Positions 41,928 to 55,600 of a DNA stretch of 64,000 bases are shown here, one piece after another (position 1 is the first letter of the stretch; each line of letters opens with the position of its first letter). This stretch comes from Paraspadella gotoi (taxonomy: Eukaryota > Chaetognatha). A program made the translations under genes and the position numbers. The DNA lies in the NCBI GenBank assembly GCA_051294375.1, contig CM119263.1, positions 2,070,113 through 2,134,112 of the forward strand. The letters are read 5' to 3'. The notes under the pieces are model-generated. The model searched no databases. It worked only from the letters and a program-made list of their open reading frames with translations, and was not told the DNA's origin.

Positions 41928-41928
41928 A
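37483..41928 (+). CDS. secreted protein: divergent CAP/SCP-like domain, Ser/Thr and acidic tail
   Basis: Exons 37483-37638, 38848-38969, 39193-39334, 39747-39867, 39971-41928; 832 aa if the 14-N gap at 40157 is sized correctly. A signal peptide (MKVFFVLRLLLTAV) is followed by LNDVKQKHN, SWATKLENVAGIETQC, VDGW, STQLI, YFGCSV and LVCVFETG. These follow the order of CAP motifs: HNxxRxxH, WxxxLAxxAxxxAxxC, the W helix, GHYTQ, GC and VCxYxPxGN. The usual GHYTQ His is Ser here, so a metal site is unlikely. The huge last exon encodes Thr-rich and poly-Ser stretches, Glu/Lys-rich blocks, a tandem RLPDN/RLADD repeat (DNA about 41110-41290) and a Lys-rich region. The frame then runs into a (GA)n tract read as Arg-Glu and stops at 41926-41928. 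The gene ends only 105 bp before the endostatin ATG. The CAP assignment is by motif order only. Confidence 0.65.
37775..37960 (-). repeat. dispersed repeat R3, copy 3 (intron 1 of the CAP-like gene)
   Basis: On the minus strand: AATAAGCTATCTTGTCCCTG, AATTTAACAGGTTTTGGTAG, then CAATCAAGAATCTATCACA and TTCAAGCCCAGAGTAC. It has a longer middle than copies 1 and 2. Confidence 0.75.
38625..38765 (+). repeat. (AAAAG)n pentanucleotide array
   Basis: About 27 units of AAAAG in intron 1 of the CAP-like gene. The reverse-complement family motif (TTTTC) occurs at 31650. Confidence 0.97.
39421..39600 (+). repeat. 19-bp tandem repeat in an intron of the CAP-like gene
   Basis: About eight copies of ctttttaattgcggcatgc, nearly perfect (one copy has attacgg). 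Each carries the 6-bp palindrome GCATGC. It lies in the intron between 39334 and 39747. Confidence 0.93.
40157..40170. other. assembly gap (14 N) inside a coding exon
   Basis: 14 N within the last exon of the CAP-like gene. The frame after the gap matches the frame before it if the size is right. Confidence 1.
41108..41292 (+). repeat. in-frame minisatellite (LPDN/LADD repeats) in the CAP-like gene
   Basis: A compound repeat of units such as gattgcccgacaat and cgtctcgcagacgat, kept in frame inside the large last exon. It encodes RLPDN, GLPDN and RLADD strings. The array is part of the predicted secreted acidic tail. Confidence 0.85.
41871..41922 (+). repeat. (GA)n tract at the 3' end of the CAP-like ORF
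   Basis: A pure GA run of about 50 bp read as alternating Arg-Glu just before the TAA. It either forms the real C-terminus or lies beyond an unrecognised splice donor. A weak donor, gac|gtgaaa, lies at about 41857-41865. Confidence 0.8.
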
Positions 41929-42033
41929 TTGACTTTTAATAGATGCACCAGTTCAGTGAACTTTAACTGAGTTTTAAATTAAGTTAATTTTTTCTCCACT
42001 TGTTCATTCCCGTTTTTTTTAACTAACTCAACC

Positions 42034-43956
<1,923 letters not shown>

Positions 43957-44322
43957 TGTCACCATCTCCTACAGACAGAATTTCATCTGATGTCTCCATC
44001 TCTTACAGACAGGAATTCATCTGATGTCACCATCTCTTACAGACAGAAATTCATCTGACGTCATCTGAACTCATCTGAATAACTACAGCTGAAATAATAC
44101 TCCTGGTCAACTTTGCATATTTAAAAAAAAAAAAAACTTAGTTGGACTGTAAATAAATTGTATTAATCGTTTAATAAAATATACAAAAATCACGCGTAAA
44201 AATATTAGCACAAATTCTTCCGCGGCCTCAGTTTTTCCAATTCGGCGCTTTTCTCTTCGTCGTCGTCGTCGTCTTTCGTCGTCGTCGTCGTCATCATCGT
44301 CGTGGTCACCTTCTTGGATTCC

Positions 44323-45675
44323 TCACTCGATCTCTTGATCGAACATTCTCCTGGCCGCCGCCATCACGCCCCTCGTGTCCGCCAACTCGTTGGGCGGGAT
44401 GGCGTACTGCGTGGGTTTGGTCACCGCGTCTCTGTCCCAATCCTTCATGTCACCGCAGCGACAACCGTCGTTGACCCAAACTCCTTCGTTGACCTGACCC
44501 GTGGTCAGGTAATAGAACCGACCCGGTCCGTTCTTCTTGTCGTTCATCCACGACCCTGTTGAGAAAAGGGGGGGGGCGGCGAGGCGATAAGAATGTTATA
44601 TCTGTTTAGAAAAGTAGAGCAGAAAGTAAGCTTAACTTCCGTTGTATCTAGACGCTCCCTCTAGTTCCAAAATACAACACCTACATCCCCTTCACCGACC
44701 GACCGACCGACTGACTAACCGACTTAACTACCGACCAACTTACCTACCAACCAACCGACTGAATTACAAGTCAAACGACCAACTGATCGACCGACTGACC
44801 AACCAATTGACCTACCGACAACTAACAGACTGAGCGACCGACTTACCATCGACCGACTGACCTACTGACCGATCGATTGACCTACCGATCTTACCGCCCT
44901 TACTTACCCTCGAATTACCCTCGAATTACTTACCCTCGTATCGAGTATTATTCGGGAGACGAATCAACCCTTCCCCGTTCCGTTTGTCGTCGTGCCACGC
45001 CCCCTCGTAGATGCTACCGTCGGCGTAGAACATGCGGCCCCATCCACTTCGCTTGTTCGCGTACCTTGATTCGTTATAAGAGGAGGCAACACTAACAGCA
45101 CAATGCCAATAATAGATAAGTAACGTTAGGTGTAAATATTTAAAAATAAATTTTCAATCTGACAAAAAGGCAAAAAATTATTATCATTATTTTTTAATTT
45201 TTTTTTGCAATTCTCGATATACAATCGATATAAATATATAATATAAAAAAATTGATAAAATTAAATTTCAATTCAATAGATTTGACAACATTGATTTTAT
45301 TGCTTTTATTGAATTATGATAAGTTCGTTGATTAGATTTTGTATTAGAGCCGATTAAAATGAATTTGAAAGTAATTCGATTCACCGTTCCCTGACTCACT
45401 CGGTCACTCACTCACTCACTCACTCAGTTACTCACCACTCTCCCTCGTAATATTCCTCGTCCGTATAAAAGTGAGTCCCGTATCCGTGACGCTTGTCATC
45501 TTTCCAACCGCCGGTGTATCGCTTCTTATACCCGCCGCCAGAAGGAAAACTTAGCGTACCGTAACCGTTGCGTTTGTTCAACGCCCAGTCGCCGTCGTAG
45601 ATGAAGCCGTTCTGTGATTGATTGATTGATCGATCGATCGATGGATTGAATTTCGTCAGCTCGATGCAAAAATCA

Positions 45676-45745
<70 letters not shown>

Positions 45746-45983
45746 CGAGAGCGGAAAAACCGTTAAAGAGAGAGTGAAGTAGAGTCACTGAAATGAATTG
45801 ACTTTTGACCTTCTTCCATTTAAACGTCCCGTGACCGCTCTTAAGATTGTCGAGCCACTCGCCCTTGTATTCGTCACCATTGATTGCGTAGACGGTGTGG
45901 TGCATCCCCTTCTTCTGCGCCTTTTCGTCAGCGTCGATCCACAGTTGGCGCACGTAGCGCTTCGCCTTCCACTGTTGCGCCAT
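44323..45983 (-). CDS. MORN3: MORN repeat-containing protein 3
   Basis: Exons on the minus strand: 45983-45810, 45611-45436, 45064-44934, 44555-44323; 714 nt, 237 aa, phases consistent and close to the length of vertebrate MORN3. The N-terminus has DADEKAQKKGMHHTVYAING, like the DRKAQRNG segment of MORN3. It is followed by six MORN motifs (EYKGEWLDN, IYDGDWALN, RYTGGWKDD, YYEGEWYAN, IYEGAWHDD, RYEGSWMND) and a degenerate seventh (VNEGVWVNDGCRCGDM). The C-terminus KPTQYAIPP is also typical. MORN3 is a membrane- or scaffold-associated protein, mainly of testis and sperm in vertebrates. The first donor (aag|gtcaaa) is weak but gives the expected junction WKK-NGFIYDGDW. The gene is tail-to-tail with the endostatin gene. 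Confidence 0.92.
44689..44890 (+). repeat. degenerate ACCGACTG tandem in a MORN3 intron
   Basis: CGACCGACCGACTGACTAAC-type units, more decayed than the array at 34960. Lies in the intron between MORN3 exons 3 and 4. Confidence 0.85.
45681..45745 (+). repeat. (GA)n microsatellite in MORN3 intron 1
   Basis: GA run with one interruption. Confidence 0.95.
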
Positions 45984-46049
45984 TGCGAGGTGATTTTTTT
46001 TGGTCGGTCAGTCACTTTACTTTTCAAAACTGATAGGATGGAATGAGCC

Positions 46050-47680
46050 CAGCATCGGTCTCTACTTATTGTTTGTTAAACAATTTTTTCTCTAAACTAC
46101 AAATGTAACTCGTCGAATTTCTAGAACTAAGATGATTTTGTGTCGTTATGGTAACCGATGTTCTTTTGTTGAAAGTATGAAAAGATATGATATTTAGCGA
46201 CATCTCTTTTGAATATGATTTATCTGAAAGGAACAAAAGACAAACTTTTCGGTTTCCTATTAAAACTATTTTGCGTTAATTTCCTTCGATAGTATACTAC
46301 TTTATAACTATTATTACTAACATTTTTATAAATTGTTAAGCATTGATTCATCTCTTTTATGAAATCATTTCTACTCATGATTCCTTAATTGTGTTTTTCT
46401 CCTCTAATTCTGTGAACATTGCGATATTTATTTCCGAAATTGCTGAGTTGTCTCATTTTTTGTTGTGCCATAACTCGGGACGGAAATCCCAGCGGCTTCG
46501 GCCAAACAGTTAAATCGTCGGCAAAACTCGCAAATTGTGGGACATAGCAACCGAAGCTGCGTTTTTTTAAAAAAAAATACCGAAATCTCCATTCATATTT
46601 ACAGCATTACAGCATTCCGCTTCTCCGTTACGCGTCATCGCGCATTTAATGCCGACGGCCTCCTTCGCTGTTTTCCTTTCCCGCTCGATCGGCCAAGCGT
46701 TGACTTGCCCAAGCTAGACTCGTCCAGCAGACTAAACCATCATGACTAACCCAAGCATACTACCCAAGCTACTAATCAAGCGTGACTAACCCAAGCATTG
46801 ACTAACCCAAGCATTGTACACATCATTGACTCCAACGATTTCCCGCCGAACCAAAATCTCCTCATCCTCTTCATTTTTTTTTCTTTGATGCGACGATGAT
46901 GAGATGGGGGACACTTTTGCGTCGGGGTCGAATGTCGTACTTTAATTTAAATGATATAATATAATATAATATTTTAAGTTTATAAGTCTAAAAATATATT
47001 TAAGTTAAATATTAAGTTAAAATTAAATTCTGGGAACTACAGAAATACGGCAGTCTCAGAAAACAGACCCATTTGAGGACGCATCAGTTTAACATCAAAT
47101 CTCCCATTTTTTTTTCTTTTCTTTCCATCTCAAACTGCAAAGTCCCACGCACGACAAGTATTGAGACTCCGGGAATCTACAGAGAACAAAAAAAAGCAAA
47201 CATCTCTCTGTCTTTCTCTCTCTCTTTCTCTTTGCCCCATTAGCGCGGCCATGAGTCGAACGAACCAAGGATATGGAAGAAAGTGAGAGATATTGTCGGT
47301 CGGACTCATCCCCGCCCTTACTCTCCCCCCCTTACCCCCCTCCCGCCCTCTCATCTCCGTGGATGAAAGACGCTCCCTATTTTCTTCGCCTTCGTCGCCC
47401 GGCGTCTTCCGGTCTTGCCGCGCAGTTTGCGTCGGCGTCCGCGTCGGCAAACCCCGGCGGTTGACGCGATAAGAATTCCTCTATTTCAAATTCTGCCCCT
47501 TTTTTGTTTAAAGGAGACAGAGAGAGAGACAGGGACAATCGCAAATGTCAACATTCGGCGCGAATTTTCCTTTTTTTTCTTTTTCTTTTCTTCTTCGATA
47601 ATTTTTTCTTCATATTTTTATTTCTCTTCTTTCCTTCTTTCTTTCTTTCTTTCTTTCTTTCTTTGCCAATCTCCCTCTCT
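46050..47680. other. no gene seen
   Basis: AT-rich then GC-richer DNA. CCAAGCRTGACTAACCCAAG-type short repeats lie at 46710-46815. No supported frame. Confidence 0.6.
46960..47075 (+). repeat. TTAGGG-like dispersed repeat, copy F (partial)
   Basis: Shares AAGTTAAATATTAAGTTAAA, ATTAAATTCTGGGAAC with copy D, followed by a degraded flank (CAGAAATACGGCAGTCTCAG). Confidence 0.5.
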
Positions 47681-47708
47681 CTCCTCTCTCTCTCCTCTTT
47701 CTCTCTTC

Positions 47709-47809
<101 letters not shown>

Positions 47810-47832
47810 TCTCTCTCTCTCCTCTCTCTCTC

Positions 47833-48047
47833 TAACGTTTCAAACGTCGAAAGCTTCAAATTTCCTTTTACCGCTCATTCCTGATAAATTCAACGAGGTC
47901 GCCTTGGTGGAAAATTAGTTTGTCCGTGGAGCAATCTCTCTCTCTCCTCCCCTCCTCTCCTCTCCTCTCTCTCTCTCTCTCTCTCTCCTCTCTCCTCTCT
48001 CTCGTCTCTCCCGTCTCTCTCTCTCTCCTCTCTCTCTCTCTTCTCTC

Positions 48048-48089
<42 letters not shown>

Positions 48090-48429
48090 GAAGCAAAACC
48101 GTGAGTTCGCCTTAAGAAGACGCGTCGGGTTAAACATTTAACGATAAAAATTTTCTAAAATAAAAAACACATTCCTTCCATATTTTTTCGATCCGTTCGA
48201 GTGACGAATCTCTTCCCGATCTTCAACTCACTCTCCCTCTCCTCTCTCTCTCCCTCTCCTCTCTCTCTCTCTCTCTCTTCTCTCTCGCTTCTCTCTCTCT
48301 CTCTCCTCTCCCTCTCTCTCGGATGGGCGTGATTGCGGATTCGAAATACGCTCGCAACCTCCTCCCTCCCGCCTTCGCCCCCCCCCCGAAACTCAATCGA
48401 CGTTTCGAAAACGAAAGATTAGATCACGC
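47833..48429 (+). repeat. duplicated block, copy 1
   Basis: From AACGTTTCAAACGTCGAAAG to the N gap. It repeats at about 48769-49259 in the same order (CTTTTACCGCTCAT, GATAAATTCAACGAGGTCGC, GAAGACGCGTCGGGTTAAAC, CTTCCATATTTTT, GGATGGGCGTG). Differences are mostly single-base indels and CT-tract length. Confidence 0.9.
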
Positions 48430-48454
48430 NNNNNNNNNNNNNNNNNNNNNNNNN
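48430..48454. other. assembly gap (25 N)
   Basis: Run of N at the junction between direct and inverted duplicated blocks. Confidence 1.
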
Positions 48455-48611
48455 TCAGTCTCCCGCGTTTTTCTTTTTCCCTTTTTTTCTTTTTTTTTTC
48501 TTTTTCCCTTTTTTTTTCTTTTCTGAACGAAGTTTTTCCCTCCACGCAAATGCCCAACCTCAAAACAATATCGCCCCGCCTGGGATTTGGTTTTCTATGG
48601 TGCGTGACTCA
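48455..48611 (+). repeat. inverted duplicate, arm 1
   Basis: TCAGTCTCCCGCGTTTTTCT through CCCAACCTCAAAACAATATC to GTGCGTGACTCA is present in reverse complement at 49558-49714. Confidence 0.92.
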
Positions 48612-48626
48612 TTTTTTTTACCCAAT

Positions 48627-49259
<633 letters not shown>

Positions 49260-49295
49260 TTTTCCCTTTTTCCCGCAACCCCGGATACCAGAGAA

Positions 49296-49296
<1 letters not shown>

Positions 49297-49371
<75 letters not shown>

Positions 49372-49377
49372 AGAGAG
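49297..49377 (+). repeat. (GA)n tract
   Basis: GA run of about 80 bp between a block end and a GC-rich patch (49380-49500). Confidence 0.96.
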
Positions 49378-49557
49378 TTGTCTGGCGCAGCGCTGTATTG
49401 CACGGCGCGCGGCGCGCGTTATATGAGGCGCACCCCGGCGCCGCGGCCACCGCTGCAGCCACCGCCACCTCCGAGCGGTAAACCATGGCGGCAAGGCAAG
49501 GGGCCTTAAGATGGTGGATAAAAAGAAGAAAGAAAAGAAAGAAAGAAAGGGTAAAAA

Positions 49558-49714
49558 AAATGAGTCACGCACCATAGAAAACCAAATCCCAGGCGGGGCG
49601 ATATTGTTTTGAGGTTGGGCATTTGCGTGGAGGGAAAAACTTCGTTCAGAAAAGAAAAAAAAAGAGAAAAAGAAAAAAAAAGAAAAAAAGGGAAAAAGAA
49701 AAACGCGGGAGACT
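49558..49714 (-). repeat. inverted duplicate, arm 2
   Basis: Reverse complement of 48455-48611. Confidence 0.92.
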
Positions 49715-50139
49715 GAGTTTGAATTGGGATGAGAGCACGCAATTGATTATGGCTGCAATGAGGAACCACGACCCTCGATGCCAAATGGATGTCGATGTCG
49801 GAATCTCCGAAAGGCGAAGTCGCCTCCCAACGCAAACGTCGTCCAAAAACGGAACGCTAAACTCATTTTAAAATTTGCTAATACAGTTTGCCCATTTGTA
49901 AACAATCACCGAAATAGTTTTTTACCTTTACTATTTACTTTGCGATACTAAGTGAGTTACATTTTCTCTGTATAAAATTACCCTATTTTCGCATATCATC
50001 ATATCATATCATCTCGTAATACCCGTAATATCGTTATATATTCCCTGAAAAATTGTCGTTTAATTTATGAAAATGGTCGCCCAATCACGGCATACAGTCA
50101 CGAATCACTGTGAAAACTTTGCATACGCCATACAGTCAT

Positions 50140-50754
50140 CCAATCATATACAGTCACCCTTTTGGTTACGCGGAGATCTAATGAACGTAACCACGACGGC
50201 CGGCGGCCGGACGAGACGGATCCTGTTTTCACGACTTCGTAAATTCTGACCCAAAAAGTTGATCCTCGAGGGAAGGAAAATCGGGGATGACCGAGGGGTC
50301 AATCGAGGGGACCAGCGGCAGGAATTACCGATCGGAGACGGAGCTTTCGAACCACCGACCACAATCGAAGACTCATCGAACCGACCACCGACCACTGGCC
50401 GCACCGCCGAGTGTAAAACCGACCGTAAAGGGTGGGGAAGCCGCGGACCGTAGAGTCGACGATTAATTCCGATGATGACGCGTCCGTCAATTCGCGGCCT
50501 TAAAGGTAAGTGAATTCCTTGGAGGTGAGAGGCCAGTTTGTTCAGCTGATCAGGAAAGTTGAGAATGGTTTATGTTTATTATCTTTAAATAGAAGGGTTC
50601 TATCCTCCTCTATCCTCCTGTAACTTCCACCTAACCTCCCTCACATTCTGCTCCTCTTTCTCTCTTCTTCCTCGTTCCCACGCCCGGCTCACTTCCCAGA
50701 GGCCGTCCGCGAGAGACGCTTTGCATCAACGAAATCATCGGTTCCAGTCTTCCC

Positions 50755-50795
<41 letters not shown>

Positions 50796-51350
50796 TTCTT
50801 TCTCTCTCTTTTCCCCCCTCGCGTCTGCCTCTTTTTTTCCTCACTTCCACCTTTCGAGACGAAAGGCCGCGTACCGACTGGCGGGTCCAGAGCCACGACG
50901 CCCTCTCTCTCTCGCTCTCGCGCGCGCGCTTCATAGCGTCTTTCTCTCGCGATCGAATCCTTTTTCCCCCCCAGAACCGACACGCCGACATTCCTTTACC
51001 AGCGAGAGAGTCTCGCCTCTCGTTCCTTCCAGCTTAGCGGGCATCTGGTTCGCGACGCCATTGAGCGCGCGTGAGCCACGAGAGAAAAAAAAATAAAGCG
51101 TCATCTCTCTCTCAATCTCTCTATCCTTTTCTCGCTTTCTCTCTCTCTCTCTCTCCCCCTCGCTCGCCGCGCGCGACGTTATCGCCGGTTCTCAATTTTA
51201 CTCGCGCTCATGCAGAAGCCCGCCGCTCCGGCGATGCACAGGAGAAGCCGTGACCGCTGATTGGTCCGAACTCGTCTTGTGATTGGCTGTTGAGCCGAGG
51301 GAACTGCAGCTGCCGAGCAGCGAAGCTCGAGCTCCTCGTATGTTGCGAGG
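50140..51350 (+). promoter_or_regulatory. CpG/CCAAT-rich island, probable M6 promoter region
   Basis: About 1.2 kb is much richer in CpG than its surroundings. It holds GCGCGC runs (50925-50935, 51170-51178) and two ATTGG (CCAAT-box) motifs at about 51258-51290. There is a good splice donor (aaag|gtaagt) at 50505/50506 that could end a non-coding first exon. M6 coding starts about 0.9 kb downstream on the same strand. No TATA box stands out. Strand and target are inferred from position. Confidence 0.45.
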
Positions 51351-52275
51351 AATAGAGATGAAATCGAAAAGACTGACTGATTACTATAAATTCTTATTTA
51401 GTGATGATTAAATCTATTTTTGATAATTTTTTTAACTATGATAAAATATGGGTAAAATAAAAAAATTAAACACTTAATTACTTGCTCCGTTTTTTATTAA
51501 TATGAATTTTAACTCGCTCTTTTAATCATTTTTTAGAATAATCTCATTAGAAAAGAGACCTCGCCACTTTACGCTTCTTCAGTTCCTGGATATTTTTTGG
51601 GAATAAGTAGCGGTGAAAAGTTCAACCAAAAAACTTATTTCCAGACATAGCTAATTAACTTTGAAGGGGTTTTTTTTTTCATTTTTTTTATAATTTGACT
51701 TCCAGTTATCTGTTTTTCCTCTGATTTTCATCTAAGCGAGGTCTGGTTGTTGTTGTCGTCCCAACGCTGCGGACGCCGCGGCCGCTGCTGCTTTCTCTGT
51801 CAACTGCCCTGTAGCCGTCTTTTGGTTTTTGACAAAAAAATTTATGCTCGATGTTTTTGTTATTTTAAATCGAAAACATTTCGCGTTCGTTATTTAAATA
51901 TGAACCGGAAACAACCATCAGACGCTACAAATATCGGAAAATATAAATACATCCCATTTCCTACGAAAGGATTACAAACTACAATGACGCAGATTTCTTT
52001 GTTTGCGATTGCTCCCTGATTTCTGGCGAATTCTGCATCGTTCCGCTGAGAACCCGTTCAACGATATCATTTCTCCAATTGTTTTTGTTTTCTTAGGATA
52101 AATATCATGGTGTGAATCGAGTGATCGACTTAAAAACAAAACAGAATCGACTCTTCGATGTGATAAACGCTAAACGGGGCGAAAACCCTTTCCCCGAGGG
52201 ATCGATATTCCCTCCCGAGTTTAAAACTCAAACTCTAGTTGACGCTTTTAGGAACAAAAATACATAGCATTCAAG

Positions 52276-52282
52276 ATGGCGG
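52276..52282 (+). CDS. M6: M6 coding exon 1: Met-Ala plus one base
   Basis: Seven coding bases, ATGGCGG, followed directly by a strong donor (gtaagt). The ATG has A at -3 and G at +4. The exon ends in phase 1, and the next exon at 58278 needs exactly one base, giving MAEGDGG before the Cys cluster. Vertebrate PLP1 has a comparable first exon that ends just after the initiator Met. A TTTTAG precedes it at about 52247-52252, so an upstream non-coding exon is possible. The first intron is about 6 kb. Confidence 0.6.
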
Positions 52283-52648
52283 GTAAGTTTCCCTTTTTTA
52301 AATCAACGTGTTTTTTTTTTCTTCAAAATCCCGGCATACTCTTTTTTTCCCGCTATCTCTCCCCGCATCCTTTTGGTTCTCCTGTCCTCGCATGTTCCGG
52401 TTGTACCCTGTGACGTTTCGTGAAAGATTCTCGCACCCTTTTTGATTGCTCGTGCATTTCGCATGTCCGTCGTGAGAGAACTTCATTATTAATCTTTACC
52501 TCAAAATAAATGAAAGGAATTCATATTTTCTTTTCCTCGGCTATGGTTTTTATAATTTCATACACCATTTAAGACAGCGGAATGATCCTTGCAAAATTCA
52601 TAATGTTTTGACTTCAGATTTATATTTATTGCGAAAATCCACGCTTTT

Positions 52649-52695
<47 letters not shown>

Positions 52696-55600
52696 GGTTT
52701 CCTCTTTTGCCCAAAAGCGGAAAAAATAGGCAAACATGAGGCTTGAACGACTGAGTGAATGAAAATAAACGCCGGAGTTTTGTCGCCCTCCGGTCGCCGA
52801 CTCTATTGTTTGGAGCCACGTGAAATTCGGGCGACAGATGGGGAGCGGGGAAAGGGGGGGGTGGCAGATGTGGAAGGCAGGGGTGCTGTGGGATGGAGGG
52901 AAGGGTGGAAGATGACGATTGGTGGAACGGTGGGCGGTGTTCTCCGCCATTGTGGGCGTGGCGGAGTGTGGCTTCAGATGATGAGCTTGAATTAAGATGA
53001 AAAAAGAAGGTTGATGATGTGAATCTTGAAAATTTAAACAGTGATTAGAGGGATGTGAGACGCGTTGGGCGATTCACGATCATATGGAAAATTATTCTCA
53101 ATTTTTTAAATGTGCAACAGTTTTAAAAGTAATTGGATTGAAAATGGGAGGTGTTAGTATTGATAAAAAGTGGCAGTAATGAAAAAATAATGAAGGTAAA
53201 ATCGGTAACGAAATTAGCGAAAAAGAAAAATGAGGAAAGTAATTGAGTGAAGAGGATTCCACGTGATTGAGAGCGTGAGAGCAGGTGTTTGACCAGGAAA
53301 CGCCGGTAACGGGGCTACGAGGGGAAGGAGTGCCGAAAATCTTCAATAACAATGCAAAAGACAAGGCATGGATGATGTAGGGTGATGGGGTGCAATACGG
53401 AAAGGATGGACCAAGCGATGGGAGCCAGCGTGGTCGATACTAGGGGTTCCGGAAGACATGCATAGGGAAAGGGGATGCCGACGTGAGGGTTCCGGAAGAC
53501 GGAGGGAGTTGCCGGCATTAACGACGCAGTGAATTAGTAGAGAGAGAAGTAATGAATCGAGAATTGCCGACACAAACACGAGACGGCATCGTCGCCATCG
53601 CCGGCCCACTTTGGCCAATGCCGGCGAAATGATACGAGCGGCGGGTGGCGTCCCTTATGATACAAGTTGGAATTAAAGAGATTCTCTTACAGTGTAAATA
53701 AAGAGAGGGGGAGAGAAGAGAGAGAGAGAAAAAGGCAGAGAAGAGATAGGGAAATAATGAAAAGGCCACCGTTGGCCATAAAGCGCTACACGAGTCTTTC
53801 TTTTTTCTTTCTTTTTTTCGTTTTGAGCGGTCGTGAATGGCTTCCAAAAAGACAAGCTCTCTTAGTTGCCACTCAGTTCACCGAAAGGTTAAAACTCTGT
53901 CAACGCGCTGTCTCTCTCTTTTAGCTCTTTTTTTTTCATTCTTTTTTTTTCCTTTCCCTTTTGTTTTTCATGCATTTAAGTCTATGCTTAAGGTTCCTCA
54001 CCTCTCCAATGCCCTCTCTCACCCTCTCTTTTCGAAATTGCCATTTTTTATGGTATCGTTTCTCTTTTCAAATTCGATAACGAAAATAGCAATAGAGCCG
54101 CGAAAATGTTTGCCTTCCGCGCGATTCAATTCAAGTAAATTTGATTCTGGGGTTTAAGAAGATATCTATTAGTCACTGTCAACGGTAAATTTTAATAATA
54201 TTCAGGACTTTGCGAGCTTTATACAATTTAATTTAAACTTTTAGAACAAATTTTATGATTGAAATAATAGTTTTTAAATTTAAGTATGAATAAACAAGCC
54301 CTAATTGCGTAGGTACAGACGTTACCCTTCTCATTAGCAAAATGTGCATATTTCGCCTGCGCTCGTTCCAAGAAGACTGCGGAAAAGAACCCAGACATTA
54401 GCCTTCCCGCGACTCAAAAAAGTTCCGGAATAACAAGAGAGAAAAGAGCTGGAACTTCGTGTAGGAAGGATTTTTCAAATGTGGGGCGGAACTAAATAAA
54501 CTCGTCAGATAAATTCAATTTGCTTTTACACTAAAAAAGAGGATGGGGAAATTGGAGGGGAAAAAATAGTAAAAATGGAAGAGGAGATGACTTTTTAAAA
54601 GGGACTTGCTCTCTCTCGCTCTCTCTCTTTTTTTTTTTCTAGTTTTTTCTCGAGGATTTCGTGAAATATCTTTTCGACGGCTTTTTAAGGATAGATTCAT
54701 CCTCACTCATTCGGTCGGCGAGGTACAAAGTTTCTCTGTTTACATCCTATAATTTATCTAACTAATGATGAAGACTTAACGGTTTTTAAAAGATAAAAAG
54801 GAATAAAAAAAAATTTTTCCCTAAATATTCTTGTCTCTGGGCGGGAAAACTCAGATTTTCACGGGAGAGACAGAGAAGACAGACGGGTCCTTGTTTGTTC
54901 GCGAATCCAAGGACCCGCCAGATTTTCACGCTTTTTTGTCAGCGTTGTTGTTGTTGTTGCCTAGGAAATATTTCATTCAATTCCCACACTAACGAATGTT
55001 AAAAATTCTTTTAGTAATCCAAATATTTTTTCGTTCATCAGAATAAAGAATCCCATACTAAATAAATGATCAGTCCCATAAAAAATACATAAGTATTACT
55101 AGCATACCCTTGATTATCTGGTCCACTGCTTTATTTCTAATCAATATCGAGGCAGTGCCTCCAATCTCACACCTCGAAATATTTGGGCCCGCCTTGGATT
55201 TTGGCAAAGCGCCTGGGATCAAAGAGACAGGGGCGGTCCCGGTTGTGAAGGAAACAATGACAGAAATAAAAAATGTGGTTTTCGTACCCAGAACATACTC
55301 GCAAGGGGATGGAATAAAACAGTGCAACCTTGGGAAGCTGCTCAAGTTAGAATGATATGAATTCGGTTCCAAATATTATAAAACGCCTGTTTGGCTTTTT
55401 CTTATCTAGAAAAAAAAAAAAAATTAATCATTTCTTCTAGAATTTTGTTATTTTAATTTTCTGCGATGTTTTTACGAGTGATCGTAAAGTTTTTACGTTT
55501 TTGACTTCCATCGCGTCAAATATTTATGAAATTTCTTTCCTGGCGACGCCGGGATTTGTTTTTAACGATGTCGTTTTGAGATGTAAGTCAGGATTCAGGC

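Noticed and set aside
44205-44322. Longer MORN3 C-terminus ending KNLC
   Set aside because: I first read past the true stop; TGA at 44325-44323 closes the frame after FDQEIE.
48323-48526. ORF across the N gap with a GC-rich start
   Set aside because: It lies in duplicated, indel-ridden sequence and contains unknown bases.
55070-55372. Overlapping 81-aa (+) and 100-aa (-) ORFs
   Set aside because: Several frames are open at once and none shows a known domain or splice sites; possibly a transposon relic.
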